Shown: piece after piece, positions 9,176 through 19,973 of the stretch
How positions within the stretch are numbered: position 1 is the stretch's first letter
Layout of the letters: each line of letters starts with the position of its first letter
Assembly (NCBI RefSeq): GCF_022952855.1
Contig: NZ_JALJDX010000218.1
Location: 62,001 to 126,000, forward strand
Direction of reading: 5' to 3'
DNA: 64,000 bases
Source: Pseudomonas sp. RGM2987
Lineage (GTDB): Bacteria; Pseudomonadota; Gammaproteobacteria; Pseudomonadales; Pseudomonadaceae
Notes under the pieces: generated by a model
Told to the model about the DNA's origin: nothing
What the model saw: the letters and a program-made list of their open reading frames with translations, nothing else
The model's database searches: none
Program-made: the position numbers and the translations under genes

Positions 9176-10222
9176 ATGAAGCTTCAGCTTGATCCAAACA
9201 ATTATGAGGCTTGCCCACCATACAACGAATGGTTGGATGAACAGTATTCAGAACAGTCGAGTGGGATACTCGACATTCTTGGTTATCAGCCAAGGCCAAG
9301 CTTTGTTCTTTTTAGCATGAGCCCCGACACCTATGAAGCCACGTTTGCGGACTTCACACAGCAGCGCCAAGAAGAAATAAAAGAATCAGTATGCAATCAA
9401 TTCCCATCTCCGATCGCTTACTATTTCTACCGATTTGAAAACGGATACGAGAACGACCTACAACGTCTACACCTACTTCGGGACACTTGGGAATCGGTCA
9501 TCGACATTCTTCATGCGCTAGCCGTGGCGGAATGCCGTCATCGAAATATTCCAGTCGTAGACCCACTGAAATTTAGAGACCTGTTCACTGACAGTGTCGT
9601 AAAGAGGCTTGAGAACATCGAGGGGATCACCAGTCAGTTAAGTGCCGCAGGAATTTCCCCCTCCGTCGCAAAAATCTCACCGGCAGCGACACTTGCTGCT
9701 ATGAGGGAGCTCAACCAGTCACGAAATGCTTTCTCCCATAGCGCGGCGCAGTCTGAGGCGCAGGCACGGAGTTGGATTAGCGAATGTTATGTAGATGCAT
9801 TGGAAGTTCTTGCAAGTCTTGATGGACTAGAAAACATCCAGATCGTTCGATATTTAGGCCAGGCTGATGTGAAAACCCTGCGATGTGAAATATTCAGAGG
9901 CCACAGTTCCACACGAACAATTCAGAACATAAAAATTAATGACCAGCAAATGCTGGACTCTGCGAGATACTTTCAGCAAGGACAGATGCTTGTGATTGCT
10001 GACGGGCTTATTTTTGGTCTTCGTCCAATGATTTATTTTCGCGAGGACGGCGTCGGCCACACAACTCGTCTTTGTATTTTCAGAAAGACTAGAGGTGAAG
10101 TACCAGATCGGCGGCTTGAGTACGAAATTATTGGCGAAGCCGCACGCCACGAAGAAGATCGGAAAAACTTCGCCACAGAAATAAACGAGCTGCGCGGACT
10201 GTTTGGATTGGAGGTGGAATAG
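9176..10222 (+). CDS. Unknown protein with HEPN-like Rx4H motif, embedded in the hsd operon
   Basis: The product has 348 residues. ATG 9176 lies 3 nt after the hsdS stop and its end is 34 nt before hsdR, so it is part of the operon. I do not recognise the family. A helical middle part (about 95-215) contains RELNQSRNAFSHSAAQ, in which R183-N184-x3-H188 matches the R-N-x-x-x-H pattern of HEPN ribonuclease domains. The C-terminal third (about 215-325) looks like beta strands (VRYLGQADVKTLRCEIF, MLVIADGLIFGLRPMIYF). GC content is lower than in the flanking hsd genes, which suggests separate acquisition. Accessory genes inside type I loci often encode RNases or other back-up defences, so an abortive-infection role is plausible. 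This is inference from one motif and position. Confidence 0.6.
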   Translation: MKLQLDPNNYEACPPYNEWLDEQYSEQSSGILDILGYQPRPSFVLFSMSPDTYEATFADFTQQRQEEIKESVCNQFPSPIAYYFYRFENGYENDLQRLHLLRDTWESVIDILHALAVAECRHRNIPVVDPLKFRDLFTDSVVKRLENIEGITSQLSAAGISPSVAKISPAATLAAMRELNQSRNAFSHSAAQSEAQARSWISECYVDALEVLASLDGLENIQIVRYLGQADVKTLRCEIFRGHSSTRTIQNIKINDQQMLDSARYFQQGQMLVIADGLIFGLRPMIYFREDGVGHTTRLCIFRKTRGEVPDRRLEYEIIGEAARHEEDRKNFATEINELRGLFGLEVE

Positions 10223-10256
10223 AAATGTGCAAATCCAAAATGGCAGGAGGACAATA

Positions 10257-13463
<3,207 letters not shown>

Positions 13464-13505
13464 CGGATGCACTGATGGCTGAGTAAAGGAGCCATTGAAA
13501 AGCAA

Positions 13506-13536
13506 AACCCGGCAGACCTTTTGGTAGGCCGGGGTT
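13506..13536 (+). terminator. Probable terminator of the hsd operon
   Basis: AACCCGGC, then ACC-TTTT-GGT, then GCCGGGGTT form a two-step hairpin starting 43 nt after the hsdR stop. Only a short CTTC follows, so termination strength is uncertain. Confidence 0.45.
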
Positions 13537-13879
13537 CTTCGGAAGCTGGGCGGATAGGGATCTAACTTTGAGCTCAACAAGCACCGTCTATCGGAATCCA
13601 GACCACACAGCGTTCCAACAGGTATTCCAAGCAAGTTAACCAATAAATTATTAACCAGAAAAAACAGATAGATCCCAACTTGTTTTAACTTACCCGACCC
13701 ATCAAATTAGCGTTATAAATCAGGTGGTTAGCGATAATCGAAAGTGCCTTTTTTGTACCCGAATGGCTGGTTTTAGCTCCGTTATGCCAGCTGAATGACA
13801 GCCTTTGTCTCACGAATCATACAACTTCTAGGCTGCTGGATTGCCTGTCATAAGTCGCTCAAGCGCAAGGATGTGGAAA
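13537..13879. other. AT-rich intergenic stretch
   Basis: About 340 bases with no gene that I can support. They are clearly richer in A and T than the hsd operon, and should contain the promoter of the following HExxH gene. Confidence 0.4.
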
Positions 13880-14491
13880 ATGCTCGGTGTTGAAGTCTTC
13901 AAGGGTGCCTACCAGAAGCTAGCCTGTCGATTCGCAGGGCTTACGTCCGACGTGTACTTGGTACCTCCTAGCCAGATGAACGAGCGCACGGACCTTTTGG
14001 GCGCCTTCAAAGTTGAATACGACGAAAAGCTATATTTCAACGACGACGCGGCTGACATGGAAAATTATGGCATAGAGGGTGCTGGAGGCATCACCATCAA
14101 TTTCCTCTTGGCCGGGAAAGGTCGTAGCGCGATATTTATTAACGAAAATTGCTTGCAGGAGGGAGAGCGAGAGGACCTGATTTGGCTTTGGAGATACAAC
14201 TCTCTTCATCACGAGCTTATGCATGCGTTGGACTTCAGCAAACAAAAGAACTTTAACACCGAACGGAGAACGATGGATCTCGTAGGCGCGGAGGTTTTTG
14301 CTGACTACAAAACCCTTTTGCATCTCAAGTCCATGAGCTCTAATGGCTTCATGAAAATAGCTCTACAGTCCTACGCATCGAACGCGAAGGTAATAGGCGC
14401 AAAAGGCGGAATCAGAACAGAGATCTACAATCGACTTGTGCGAAAGATAGGTAGTAATACTATCGATCACTGGGCAACGATGAAGATATAG
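13880..14491 (+). CDS. HExxH-motif protein, putative zinc-dependent protease-like
   Basis: The start chosen is ATG 13880, 8 nt after AAGGA. An in-frame ATG at 13871 overlaps that site. The product has 203 residues. It has a single striking motif, HHELMHALDF, with HELMH at residues 111-115, the zinc-binding and catalytic HExxH of metallopeptidases. E138 in GAEVFADYK could be the third ligand, as in gluzincin-type enzymes. The central part before it (GAGGITINFLLAGKGRSAIF) looks like the beta-sheet edge that lies beside such active-site helices. No signal peptide is seen, so it would act in the cytosol. It stands alone between the restriction operon and prophage debris in low-GC DNA. Family and substrate are unknown. 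Confidence 0.6.
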   Translation: MLGVEVFKGAYQKLACRFAGLTSDVYLVPPSQMNERTDLLGAFKVEYDEKLYFNDDAADMENYGIEGAGGITINFLLAGKGRSAIFINENCLQEGEREDLIWLWRYNSLHHELMHALDFSKQKNFNTERRTMDLVGAEVFADYKTLLHLKSMSSNGFMKIALQSYASNAKVIGAKGGIRTEIYNRLVRKIGSNTIDHWATMKI

Positions 14492-14901
14492 CTATCTAGC
14501 AATGAGGTCACTACTGCCCCCCCGGCAGGCTCGCAGCGCTATTACGTTCAACCCAACAGTGATGCAGCAATATGGGGTTGAGCTTTGTCAGGCCGATGAT
14601 CTTCGGCATGGTAGCGACGTAATTGTTAATCGCCCGCCCCCCTTGGGGATACCCGGATCGGCCCAGGAATAAACTAGACCCGCCGCCCGCTGTGCCAGGG
14701 CGTACTGTTTGGGCGGGCTCTCCGAGTTCCGGTGGTGCAACTCACGGCGATTCAACAGCCACAGCCACTCAACGCATGGATTGGCGCACATTCATAGTGA
14801 CTGCTACTCCCAAACAGTGGTACGGCCCCTCGTAATTTATCGCCCTGCCGCTCGCTGCGCAGCAATATGAGGGGCCGTACCATCCTGTATAGCGTGTAGG
14901 C
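14492..14901. other. Intergenic stretch with gene debris and an inverted repeat
   Basis: No intact gene is seen in about 410 bases. A minus-strand frame (14791-14588) has protein-like text near RAAGLVYSWADPGIPKG but no known domain and is probably a fragment. The notable element is the 14-bp inverted repeat at 14818-14882. Confidence 0.4.
14818..14882. repeat. Perfect 14-bp inverted repeat around a 37-nt loop
   Basis: TGGTACGGCCCCTC (14818-14831) and GAGGGGCCGTACCA (14869-14882) are exact reverse complements. The loop contains a further GC-rich self-complementary patch (GCTGCGCAGC). It lies 20 nt before the first degraded regulator gene. It could be a transcript-end hairpin, an operator or the trace of a mobile element. 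Confidence 0.6.
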
Positions 14902-15271
14902 ATGCGCCAAATTAATCGTTCAACCTCGCATCCTCAGGTTTCTCCAAGCGCCAGCCTATTGGGTATATGCCGGGATGAATTTAACAAGACAGTCCGGCCA
15001 AATGTGCGTGAGTTCCCGATCGGCAAACAGGGCGTCGGCTTTGATCGTTTGGATCTCGACGCGCGGGCCGATTCCTACATTGCCGCCAACGCCCTCAATA
15101 AACGCCTGGCTGATGGTTCATCAACGCGACCTTCCGGAAGGTCTTCGCCATCTGCCTCGCGAAGTCGGCGACGCCTTACCAAAATCAGTTATCTCCCAGG
15201 CGGAAATAAAGGGAGAATTTGAGAAGGCGTTAGAGATGGTCTTGGGGAAAAATAAACGGAAAGCCCAGTAA
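14902..15271 (+). pseudogene. Frameshifted small phage-island regulator
   Basis: The first frame (ATG 14902) reads CRDEFNKTVRPNVREFPIGK and QGVGFDRLDLDARADSYIAAN, a short helix-turn-helix type protein of the sort encoded near integrases in pseudomonad prophages. Near 15130 the meaningful text moves to the next frame, which continues SQAEIKGEFEKALEMVLGKN to TAA at 15271. One indel therefore splits a gene of about 120 codons. The start lies 20 nt after the inverted repeat. The function is inferred from the small winged-helix-like pattern (IGKQGVGFDRLDLDA), and an excisionase-like role is possible. Confidence 0.55.
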
Positions 15272-15291
15272 GCATTCATTGGAGGCTGCTC

Positions 15292-15531
15292 GTGGAAGAT
15301 GAGTGCGAGGTTTTATACGTAGCTAGTCTGGGCAAGATGCTCGGTCGAACAGAAGCATCAATCCGGCGCAGCGTCGATTGGCTGCCGAAGGGTTTCAAGA
15401 TGGGCACCAGGCATTGCTGGCTCAAGGATGATATGCGGGAATTCCTCAGCGCCTGCCGGGATGACGAGAACAAGGCGCCGAAGGCAGGCCGGAAGCGCAC
15501 CACCAGCATTAGTCGTCGACCGTTGAGTTGA
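15292..15531 (+). CDS. Small putative DNA-binding protein
   Basis: The product has 79 residues. The start is GTG 15292, supported by GGAGG 6 nt upstream. The sequence LYVASLGKMLGRTEASIRRS followed by VDWLPKGFKMGTRHCW resembles a small helix-turn-helix/winged domain. The tail is basic (KAPKAGRKRTTSISRR). It lies 20 nt after the frameshifted regulator and before an excisionase-like pseudogene, so it belongs to the same decayed prophage control region. It is one of the few intact frames there. A role in excision or early gene control is inferred from place and size only. Confidence 0.55.
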   Translation: MEDECEVLYVASLGKMLGRTEASIRRSVDWLPKGFKMGTRHCWLKDDMREFLSACRDDENKAPKAGRKRTTSISRRPLS

Positions 15532-15595
15532 CGGGCTGTTTCACACATGAAATCTAGGCCGTGGATGGCTGGGTGAAACCCGGAATCAAAATATC

Positions 15596-15923
15596 ATGAC
15601 GCTCATGTCGAGCACGGAGGCTGCAGTTCTGCTAGGGATCGGTCGCACCACTGCCTATCGCCTTGCAAAGGAAGGCCGCCTCCCCCTACGGGCGAAGCTT
15701 TGGACCGTTAAGGATTCACGCAGAAAGACTTCAAGCCATGATTGATGCAGAAGCCAATGCAAGCGTGACGTTCGCTCCGCATTCAACTTGTAATCCAGAA
15801 GCACATCACGCTACAGGTCAAGCAAGAGTCGGTGGATTAAAGTCGGCCGCACAGCTATCCCGTCAGCTTGACGAAATGTTCCAGTCTCGACCAAAAAACA
15901 GAACCGTTGATCGAGGTCGCTGA
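15596..15923 (+). pseudogene. Frameshifted excisionase-like helix-turn-helix protein
   Basis: From ATG 15596 the frame reads MSSTEAAVLLGIGRTTAYRL, then AKEGRLP, a clear MerR/excisionase-type helix-turn-helix. At about 15682 the coherent text switches to another frame (YGRSFGPLRIHAERLQAMID) and runs to TGA 15923, so a single indel breaks a protein of about 109 residues. The C-terminal part is Gln/Ala rich. Such proteins bind att sites or early promoters of integrating elements. The intact product is no longer made. Confidence 0.6.
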
Positions 15924-15937
15924 AGTAGGAGTGATAA

Positions 15938-16147
15938 ATGCAAAACCTTGATCGCTCCCCAACTGCCCTCCAAGATCGCCGAAAACCAGCTCGCCCTGGA
16001 AGCAGCTATCATGGAGCTGTCCAATTGGGTCGAGGCGCACGACTCAGCTGACATCGCCCACAACGTGCGTGGTGCCTTGGACACCGTCGACAAGAACGAG
16101 GATTCATCAAGCTGACGCTTGCTGCTAATGACTCCGGAATGATCTAG
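15938..16147 (+). pseudogene. Small conserved-type protein with two frameshifts
   Basis: ATG 15938 follows TAGGAG. The text is coherent only if one base is dropped near 15951 and one added near 16101. It then reads PQLPSKIAENQLALEAAIME, LSNWVEAHDSADIAHNVRGA and LDTVDKNE, and ends LTLAANDSGMI at TAG 16147. The composed protein has about 70 residues, is acidic and helical, and has the ELSNWVE...VRGALDT pattern of short proteins often found in pseudomonad genomes. Its function is unknown to me. It is too short and too broken to appear as a single open frame. Confidence 0.5.
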
Positions 16148-16209
16148 AAACCAAGACGACTTTCACCCCTGGTAATCACGTCGTAAAGAAGATTTGTAGA
16201 GCCCTCAGG

Positions 16210-16267
16210 TCAAGCATTAAACTTTTCAAGTAGAATGCTTGACGAGCAATAATCAATCCTGTTTACT
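16210..16267 (+). promoter_or_regulatory. Promoter with operator for the XRE/ImmA pair
   Basis: TTGACG (16239-16244) and TTTACT (16262-16267) are separated by exactly 17 nt and suit a sigma-70 promoter. A perfect 9-bp inverted repeat, TCAAGCATT (16210-16218) and AATGCTTGA (16234-16242), overlaps the -35 box. This is the usual layout for repression by the downstream XRE protein. Confidence 0.6.
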
Positions 16268-16304
16268 GGCATCAGTGCTGAAACTGGCCAATAGGGAGAT
16301 CATC

Positions 16305-16682
16305 ATGTCGCTTACAAAATTTGGTACCGCCGTTCGCGAATACCGCCGTCAACTGGGCCTTACGCTCAGCACCATGGCGGCCGCGCTCGGAACTTCTTCC
16401 GCTTTTCTCAGTGCCATGGAGACAGGCAGAAGCAAGGTCCCAATGGAATGGGCTGAAAAGATCGGTAGTTATTTTTCAGCTCAAGGCAAAAGTATCCAAA
16501 TTGAACGCCTCAAAGCGATGGCATGTGAGTCAAACGACAGCGTGTCGCTTGAAGGTTTGCCGCCTCATCACAAAATGCTGATTGCCGGATTCGCCAATTC
16601 GGACCTAAACCAGGAGCAGCTGGCAAAGCTTGGAAAACTGCTTTCAGAGATTTATGGGGAGAAACCGAAAGATGACGCCTGA
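16305..16682 (+). CDS. XRE-family helix-turn-helix regulator
   Basis: The protein has 125 residues. ATG 16305 is preceded by AGGGAG 7 nt upstream. Residues 1-70 form a Cro/C1-type DNA-binding domain with the usual pattern FGTAVREYRRQLGLTLSTMA and AALGTSSAFLSAMETGRSKV. The C-terminal part (about 75-125) is helical and could dimerise or contact the partner. The gene overlaps the following ImmA/IrrE gene by 11 nt, and an inverted repeat overlapping the -35 box lies upstream. XRE/ImmA pairs commonly control phages or conjugative elements, where the peptidase destroys the repressor on DNA damage or another signal. Some similar pairs act as toxin-antitoxin modules. Confidence 0.85.
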   Translation: MSLTKFGTAVREYRRQLGLTLSTMAAALGTSSAFLSAMETGRSKVPMEWAEKIGSYFSAQGKSIQIERLKAMACESNDSVSLEGLPPHHKMLIAGFANSDLNQEQLAKLGKLLSEIYGEKPKDDA

Positions 16683-17157
16683 AGATCCGCAAAACTACTG
16701 CATGCGGGGACATCGGGTCCACGCACTCGCCCCAAACGAAATCAAGGAAGTTGCCCAACGCGTCTGCGAGATCATGAAGATCAAAAAGACGTCCTTCAAA
16801 GGAAAAAGGTCTGAACAGCTAATATCTCGATTCGAGCAATATGGCATCCACGTTGATGTAATTGCAGATGAAGAATGGATTGATGCTACTCGAGCAACAG
16901 TAGACCCCCAAAAAGCAATGATCTACGTGCCGGAAAAATTCTATAGCGATTTCTGCAGAGGGAGAGCGGAAGCCATACGAATCTTTCTTCATGAAATAGG
17001 CCACATAGTTCTCGGGCATCGACCTCTACTTCACTTCGCAGTCGAAAGTCCGAGGGAGGCTGAGGATTCAGAATGGCAGGCAGACTATCTTGCAGACTCG
17101 ATAATTGATCTGTTAGGACTGCCGAAATTCGATAAACAAATGGAATTAAAGTTCTGA
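16672..17157 (+). CDS. ImmA/IrrE family metallopeptidase
   Basis: The protein has 161 residues. ATG 16672 lies inside the end of the XRE gene (11-nt overlap), which favours it over in-frame codons further upstream. The zinc motif HEIGH occurs in RIFLHEIGHIVLGH, and the third-ligand region is EDSEWQADYLADSII, the standard DUF955 layout. Such peptidases cut their cognate XRE repressor and switch on an integrated element. Here the controlled genes are mostly broken, so the pair may now be an orphan switch. The sequence before the motif (IDATRATVDPQKAMIYVPEK) fits the family beta-sheet. The end of the gene is part of a long stem-loop. Confidence 0.85.
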   Translation: MTPEDPQNYCMRGHRVHALAPNEIKEVAQRVCEIMKIKKTSFKGKRSEQLISRFEQYGIHVDVIADEEWIDATRATVDPQKAMIYVPEKFYSDFCRGRAEAIRIFLHEIGHIVLGHRPLLHFAVESPREAEDSEWQADYLADSIIDLLGLPKFDKQMELKF

Positions 17158-17190
17158 TTGATTACGTTTGCACCGTAACCAATCAGAACT
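17150..17190 (+). terminator. 17-bp stem-loop across the immA stop codon
   Basis: AGTTCTGATTGATTACG (17150-17166) pairs with CGTAACCAATCAGAACT (17174-17190), with one mismatch and a 7-nt loop TTTGCAC. It includes the TGA stop at 17155-17157. No T-run follows. Confidence 0.5.
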
Positions 17191-17192
17191 GG

Positions 17193-17210
17193 TGGTTGGC
17201 TAGCCAACCA
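17193..17210. repeat. Perfect 18-bp palindrome
   Basis: TGGTTGGCTAGCCAACCA is its own reverse complement and lies 2 nt after the long stem-loop. It could be a protein-binding site or a second small hairpin. No gene starts within 130 nt. Confidence 0.6.
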
Positions 17211-17348
17211 AAGAAGTTCTCCACTCGCTTCTTGCAGACAGACAAGATTTATGCTGGCGAAGCCTCTCTAGACAAGAGCGGAGTCTACGTACGTCGAGTT
17301 CGTTTGTCCAGCAGGGTAAGTAGTGGCAACCCCTCAAGGAGATAGGTC

Positions 17349-17462
17349 ATGACCTATACCGACGAACGGGGCACGTTCATCCTCCGCTGGAGCCGCCGAC
17401 TGAAAAACGGCCACATCCAACGCGCAGTGGGCAAGCCTTTCAAAATCTACATCAAAGATTGA
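17349..17462 (+). CDS. Very small basic protein (37 residues)
   Basis: ATG 17349 follows AAGGAGATAGG, a strong ribosome-binding site, and the frame ends TGA 17462. A good terminator hairpin follows 12 nt later. The product starts MTYTDERGTFILRWSRRLKN and continues GHIQRAVGKPFKIYIKD. It is basic and looks like a compact beta-hairpin protein rather than random text. Small proteins of this kind occur in pseudomonad prophage regions. The complete expression unit (RBS, frame, terminator) is the main support. Function unknown. Confidence 0.5.
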   Translation: MTYTDERGTFILRWSRRLKNGHIQRAVGKPFKIYIKD

Positions 17463-17474
17463 TGTAGGCATGTA

Positions 17475-17503
17475 GCCCCGGCCAGCGATGGTCGGGGCCT
17501 TTT
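17475..17503 (+). terminator. Intrinsic terminator after the 37-residue gene
   Basis: GCCCCGGCCA-GCGA-TGGTCGGGGC is a 10-bp stem with a GNRA-type tetraloop, followed by CTTTTC. Confidence 0.75.
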
Positions 17504-18021
17504 CATTTCACATCTATTAGTTTCCGCACATATACCTGGCACGCCTTCAGCGCGATCAGCCCCCGTCGCCGTCGTCGGTGATGGCGACAATTCGTTGAGC
17601 ATGCGCTGGGGCAAGTTGGACTCCTGCTCTTTCATGAACCACGCCGTCGGCGCCGGAGGCGGCAGGCACTGCGCTGCAACTGGCTGAATCCTCGGGAGGA
17701 CTGACAGCCGCAAATCAGAAGTGGCAAAGGCGATAACGCAGGCGAGCCTGATTGGTTTGAGCATCGCTCAGTTCCTTATAGTGGGTATGTTCACTGGCTG
17801 ACAGCCGCTGCTCCAGGGCCAGGCGTTTGTCCTGCTCAGCCCGGGCCTCTGTGGCGGCTGCGTTGCTAATGGCGACGAGGTCAGCCTGATGCTGGCCGGC
17901 CTGCACTGCCCAGTTGCTTGCCCATTCGCCATTCGTGCACCTGCCACGCAACGCCAGCGGCGACGGCCATCAGCGCCAGGACCAGCAACAACAGTCCGAC
18001 CAACTTCTGCGCCGCCGTCAT
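17503..18021 (-). pseudogene. Phage lysis spanin (Rz-like) remnant with frameshifts
   Basis: On the minus strand, ATG 18021 begins MTAAQKLVGLLLLVLALMAV, an N-terminal membrane anchor. The helical text HQADLVAISNAAATEARAEQ, DKRLALEQRLSASEHTHYKE and LSDAQTNQARLR continues in a second frame. LATSDLRLSVL-like and late parts appear in further frames, ending near TGA 17505-17503. This is the anchor plus long coiled coil of an Rz/i-spanin (DUF2514-like) that bridges inner and outer membranes in phage lysis. At least two indels destroy it. It shows that a tailed prophage once lay here. The start is face to face with the integrase remnant on the other strand. Confidence 0.6.
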
Positions 18022-19038
18022 GCCAGAGCCCACTGCCACTAACCTGAAGAAAGCCGAACAGCATAAGGGCGCGATTGAGCATGCGATCTCGGTCAGCCTT
18101 CGACTACTCGGTGACGTTTCCGGGATCGACCCGGGCGTCGAAGTTCAAGCCCGAAGCCTCCAGCGAGACCGTAGCCGGCTTCTTGACCAGATGGCTCGAG
18201 GCCAAAAACAGAAGCACGTCGCCAGCAGCACCTTCGATGGGTATCGGAAGCTGGTCACCCTGCGCCTCATCCCAGCGCTGGGCGAGACGATGCTCGTGGA
18301 CCTGAAGCGGAAGACGGTTCGCGACTGGCTCGACACCCTGGAGGTGAGCAACAAGACGCTCAGCAATATCCAGAGCGGCCTGTGCTCAGCGCGGAATGAT
18401 GCTACCGAGGAAGAGCTGATAGAACTGAACCCGCTCGCTGGCTGGCTGGCTGGACGAACTCCCGCAAGGCCACCGCCGAAAGAGGATGATGTCGATCCGT
18501 TTAGCCCCGAGGAGGAGCAGGCAGTGTTGGACTGGGGCGACATTGACTAGCTCCACGAAGAAGTGATGGTGAGCCGAGCGCTGACCCAGGCAGGAAAGGG
18601 TAAGGCGGAAACTACGAAGACTGCAGCCGGGCGCCGAAGCGTAAAGTTGCTGCGACCTGCGTTAGAGACGCTGAAGGTGCAGAAGGTGCACACCTTCTTG
18701 GCCGACGCCGAAGCCTTCCAGAAACCGCGTACGCTCGAGCCCTGGCGGGCGATGGCCCGATCCGGAGAACGATGTGGATGCCGGCGATGAAGAAAGCTGG
18801 TGTGCGGTATCGACGACCCTATCAAACTCGCCACACGTACGCTTCAATGATGCTTTCGGCTGACGAGCATCCAATAGGGGTGGCGAAGCAGATGGGGCAT
18901 AGCGAATGGACGATGATTGCGCGAGTATATGGCCGCTGAATGCCATCCGCTGATCAAACCGCAGGCGGGAAAGCCGAAGCAGCATTTTTATTAGAAACCA
19001 ATTTCACACATCCTAGCACTCACGGACGACTTCAATAA
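18020..19038 (+). pseudogene. Phage integrase remnant with internal deletion, stops and frameshifts
   Basis: Recognisable integrase text runs in shifting frames. NLKKAEQHKGAIEHAI is followed (next frame) by ETVAGFLTRWLEAK, and then (first frame) by KHVASSTFDGYRKLVTLRLI and VRDWLDTLEVSNKTLSNIQ. The join EEEQAVL/DWGDID suggests that about 25-30 codons, including the first catalytic Arg box (TGLRxSE), are deleted. TAG at 18548 replaces a probable Trp. The core resumes and then shifts again to PYQTRHTYASMML, VAKQMGHSEWTMIARVYGR and a TGA at another probable Trp. The H-x-x-R and the Tyr survive but the enzyme is dead. The final TAA overlaps the ATG of the next gene. Confidence 0.7.
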
Positions 19039-19721
19039 TGTCAGATTCGATTGAAAAAAACACCCTAATGTGGTTCGGGGGGCTGTTACTGGGGGCGGTG
19101 ACAACCACCGCGACTGCGGTTCATTTTTTACATGAGAATTTTATAACACCGATAAAAGTGTTTGAGTCCAGTCAAAAGGTAGAAAAGCTGACCGAGCAGT
19201 TAAATTCGCAATCGAACATTGTTGATGACTTAAATCGGACCAAAGAGAAACTGGACAAAGCCCAACTAAAACTGTCGCAAATAGAACACTCAAATTTGTT
19301 TATCAAAAACAATATATATCCTGCGACTTTAGAAGTTATAAAAGTTGGCGACAATATATCAAGGATTTATGAAGTCTACGACAATAGTCAGACTACTTCA
19401 GACAACGACACACCATCTCAACCTACTATCGCAGTTGATCTAAAAAACTCGGTTTTTTATCGTGTATCATATAGCTACGACCCTGAGAGCAAACTCATAA
19501 AATCTGTCGCTTACATGCTCGACTTTGAAATAGAACTGGGGAAAAATTTTCTTGAACTTGCAGTGAGCAATGCATTGGGAGCGCCCACCGCCCTGGGAGA
19601 TAAGGATCAGTTCAGGTGGCAAACCGCTGAGGGCGTAAGCGCGTACATTATTCGAGGCGCCTACATCGTAATGAAGAAAGAACTCGTTCCAAGAGTGTGG
19701 GGTGGAGACCGTACACAATGA
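19038..19721 (+). CDS. Membrane-anchored coiled-coil protein of unknown function
   Basis: The product has 227 residues. One transmembrane helix lies at about residues 11-30 (MWFGGLLLGAVTTTATAVHF). A coiled-coil segment of about 45 residues follows (EKLTEQLNSQSNIVDDLNRT, KEKLDKAQLKLSQIEHS). A C-terminal domain (about 95-227) has mixed strands and helices (TIAVDLKNSVFYRVSYSY, ELGKNFLELAVSNALGAPTA). GC content is far lower than in the neighbours, the mark of imported cargo. It is the last intact gene before the right island end. I do not recognise the family. A sensor or defence role is possible, given the place at the island edge, but nothing shows it directly. Confidence 0.6.
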   Translation: MSDSIEKNTLMWFGGLLLGAVTTTATAVHFLHENFITPIKVFESSQKVEKLTEQLNSQSNIVDDLNRTKEKLDKAQLKLSQIEHSNLFIKNNIYPATLEVIKVGDNISRIYEVYDNSQTTSDNDTPSQPTIAVDLKNSVFYRVSYSYDPESKLIKSVAYMLDFEIELGKNFLELAVSNALGAPTALGDKDQFRWQTAEGVSAYIIRGAYIVMKKELVPRVWGGDRTQ

Positions 19722-19767
19722 CAGCAATATGAGAGCCTTCAGCCCCAAAGCCCCGGAACACAGGGCT

Positions 19768-19872
19768 CGGATGCGGGCTCAAATCACCCCAGCCCACCAT
19801 TTCATCATCTAAAAACGTCCACGGACGTCTTTGTTTGTGGCTGAAATCCAGTAAATACGGGGCTTTCAGCGC
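19768..19872 (+). repeat. Degenerate copy of the ssrA 3' end: right attachment remnant
   Basis: CTCAAATC, then AGCCCACCA, then ACGTCC-ACGGACGT with a T-run, then CCAGTAAA and TTTCAGCGCC follow in the same order and spacing as in 1951-2056, with scattered mismatches. It is best read as the original tmRNA 3' end displaced by island insertion and then free to drift. It marks the right limit of the island. Confidence 0.65.
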
Positions 19873-19973
19873 CATCGAGCTCCATGGAGCTCTGGGGCGA
19901 AAACAGTCCGCTCGCGAACGCATGCTTCTGGCCGAAAGCTAAAGCTCCGGATTTTTCGCCTTCGATTCCGGAC

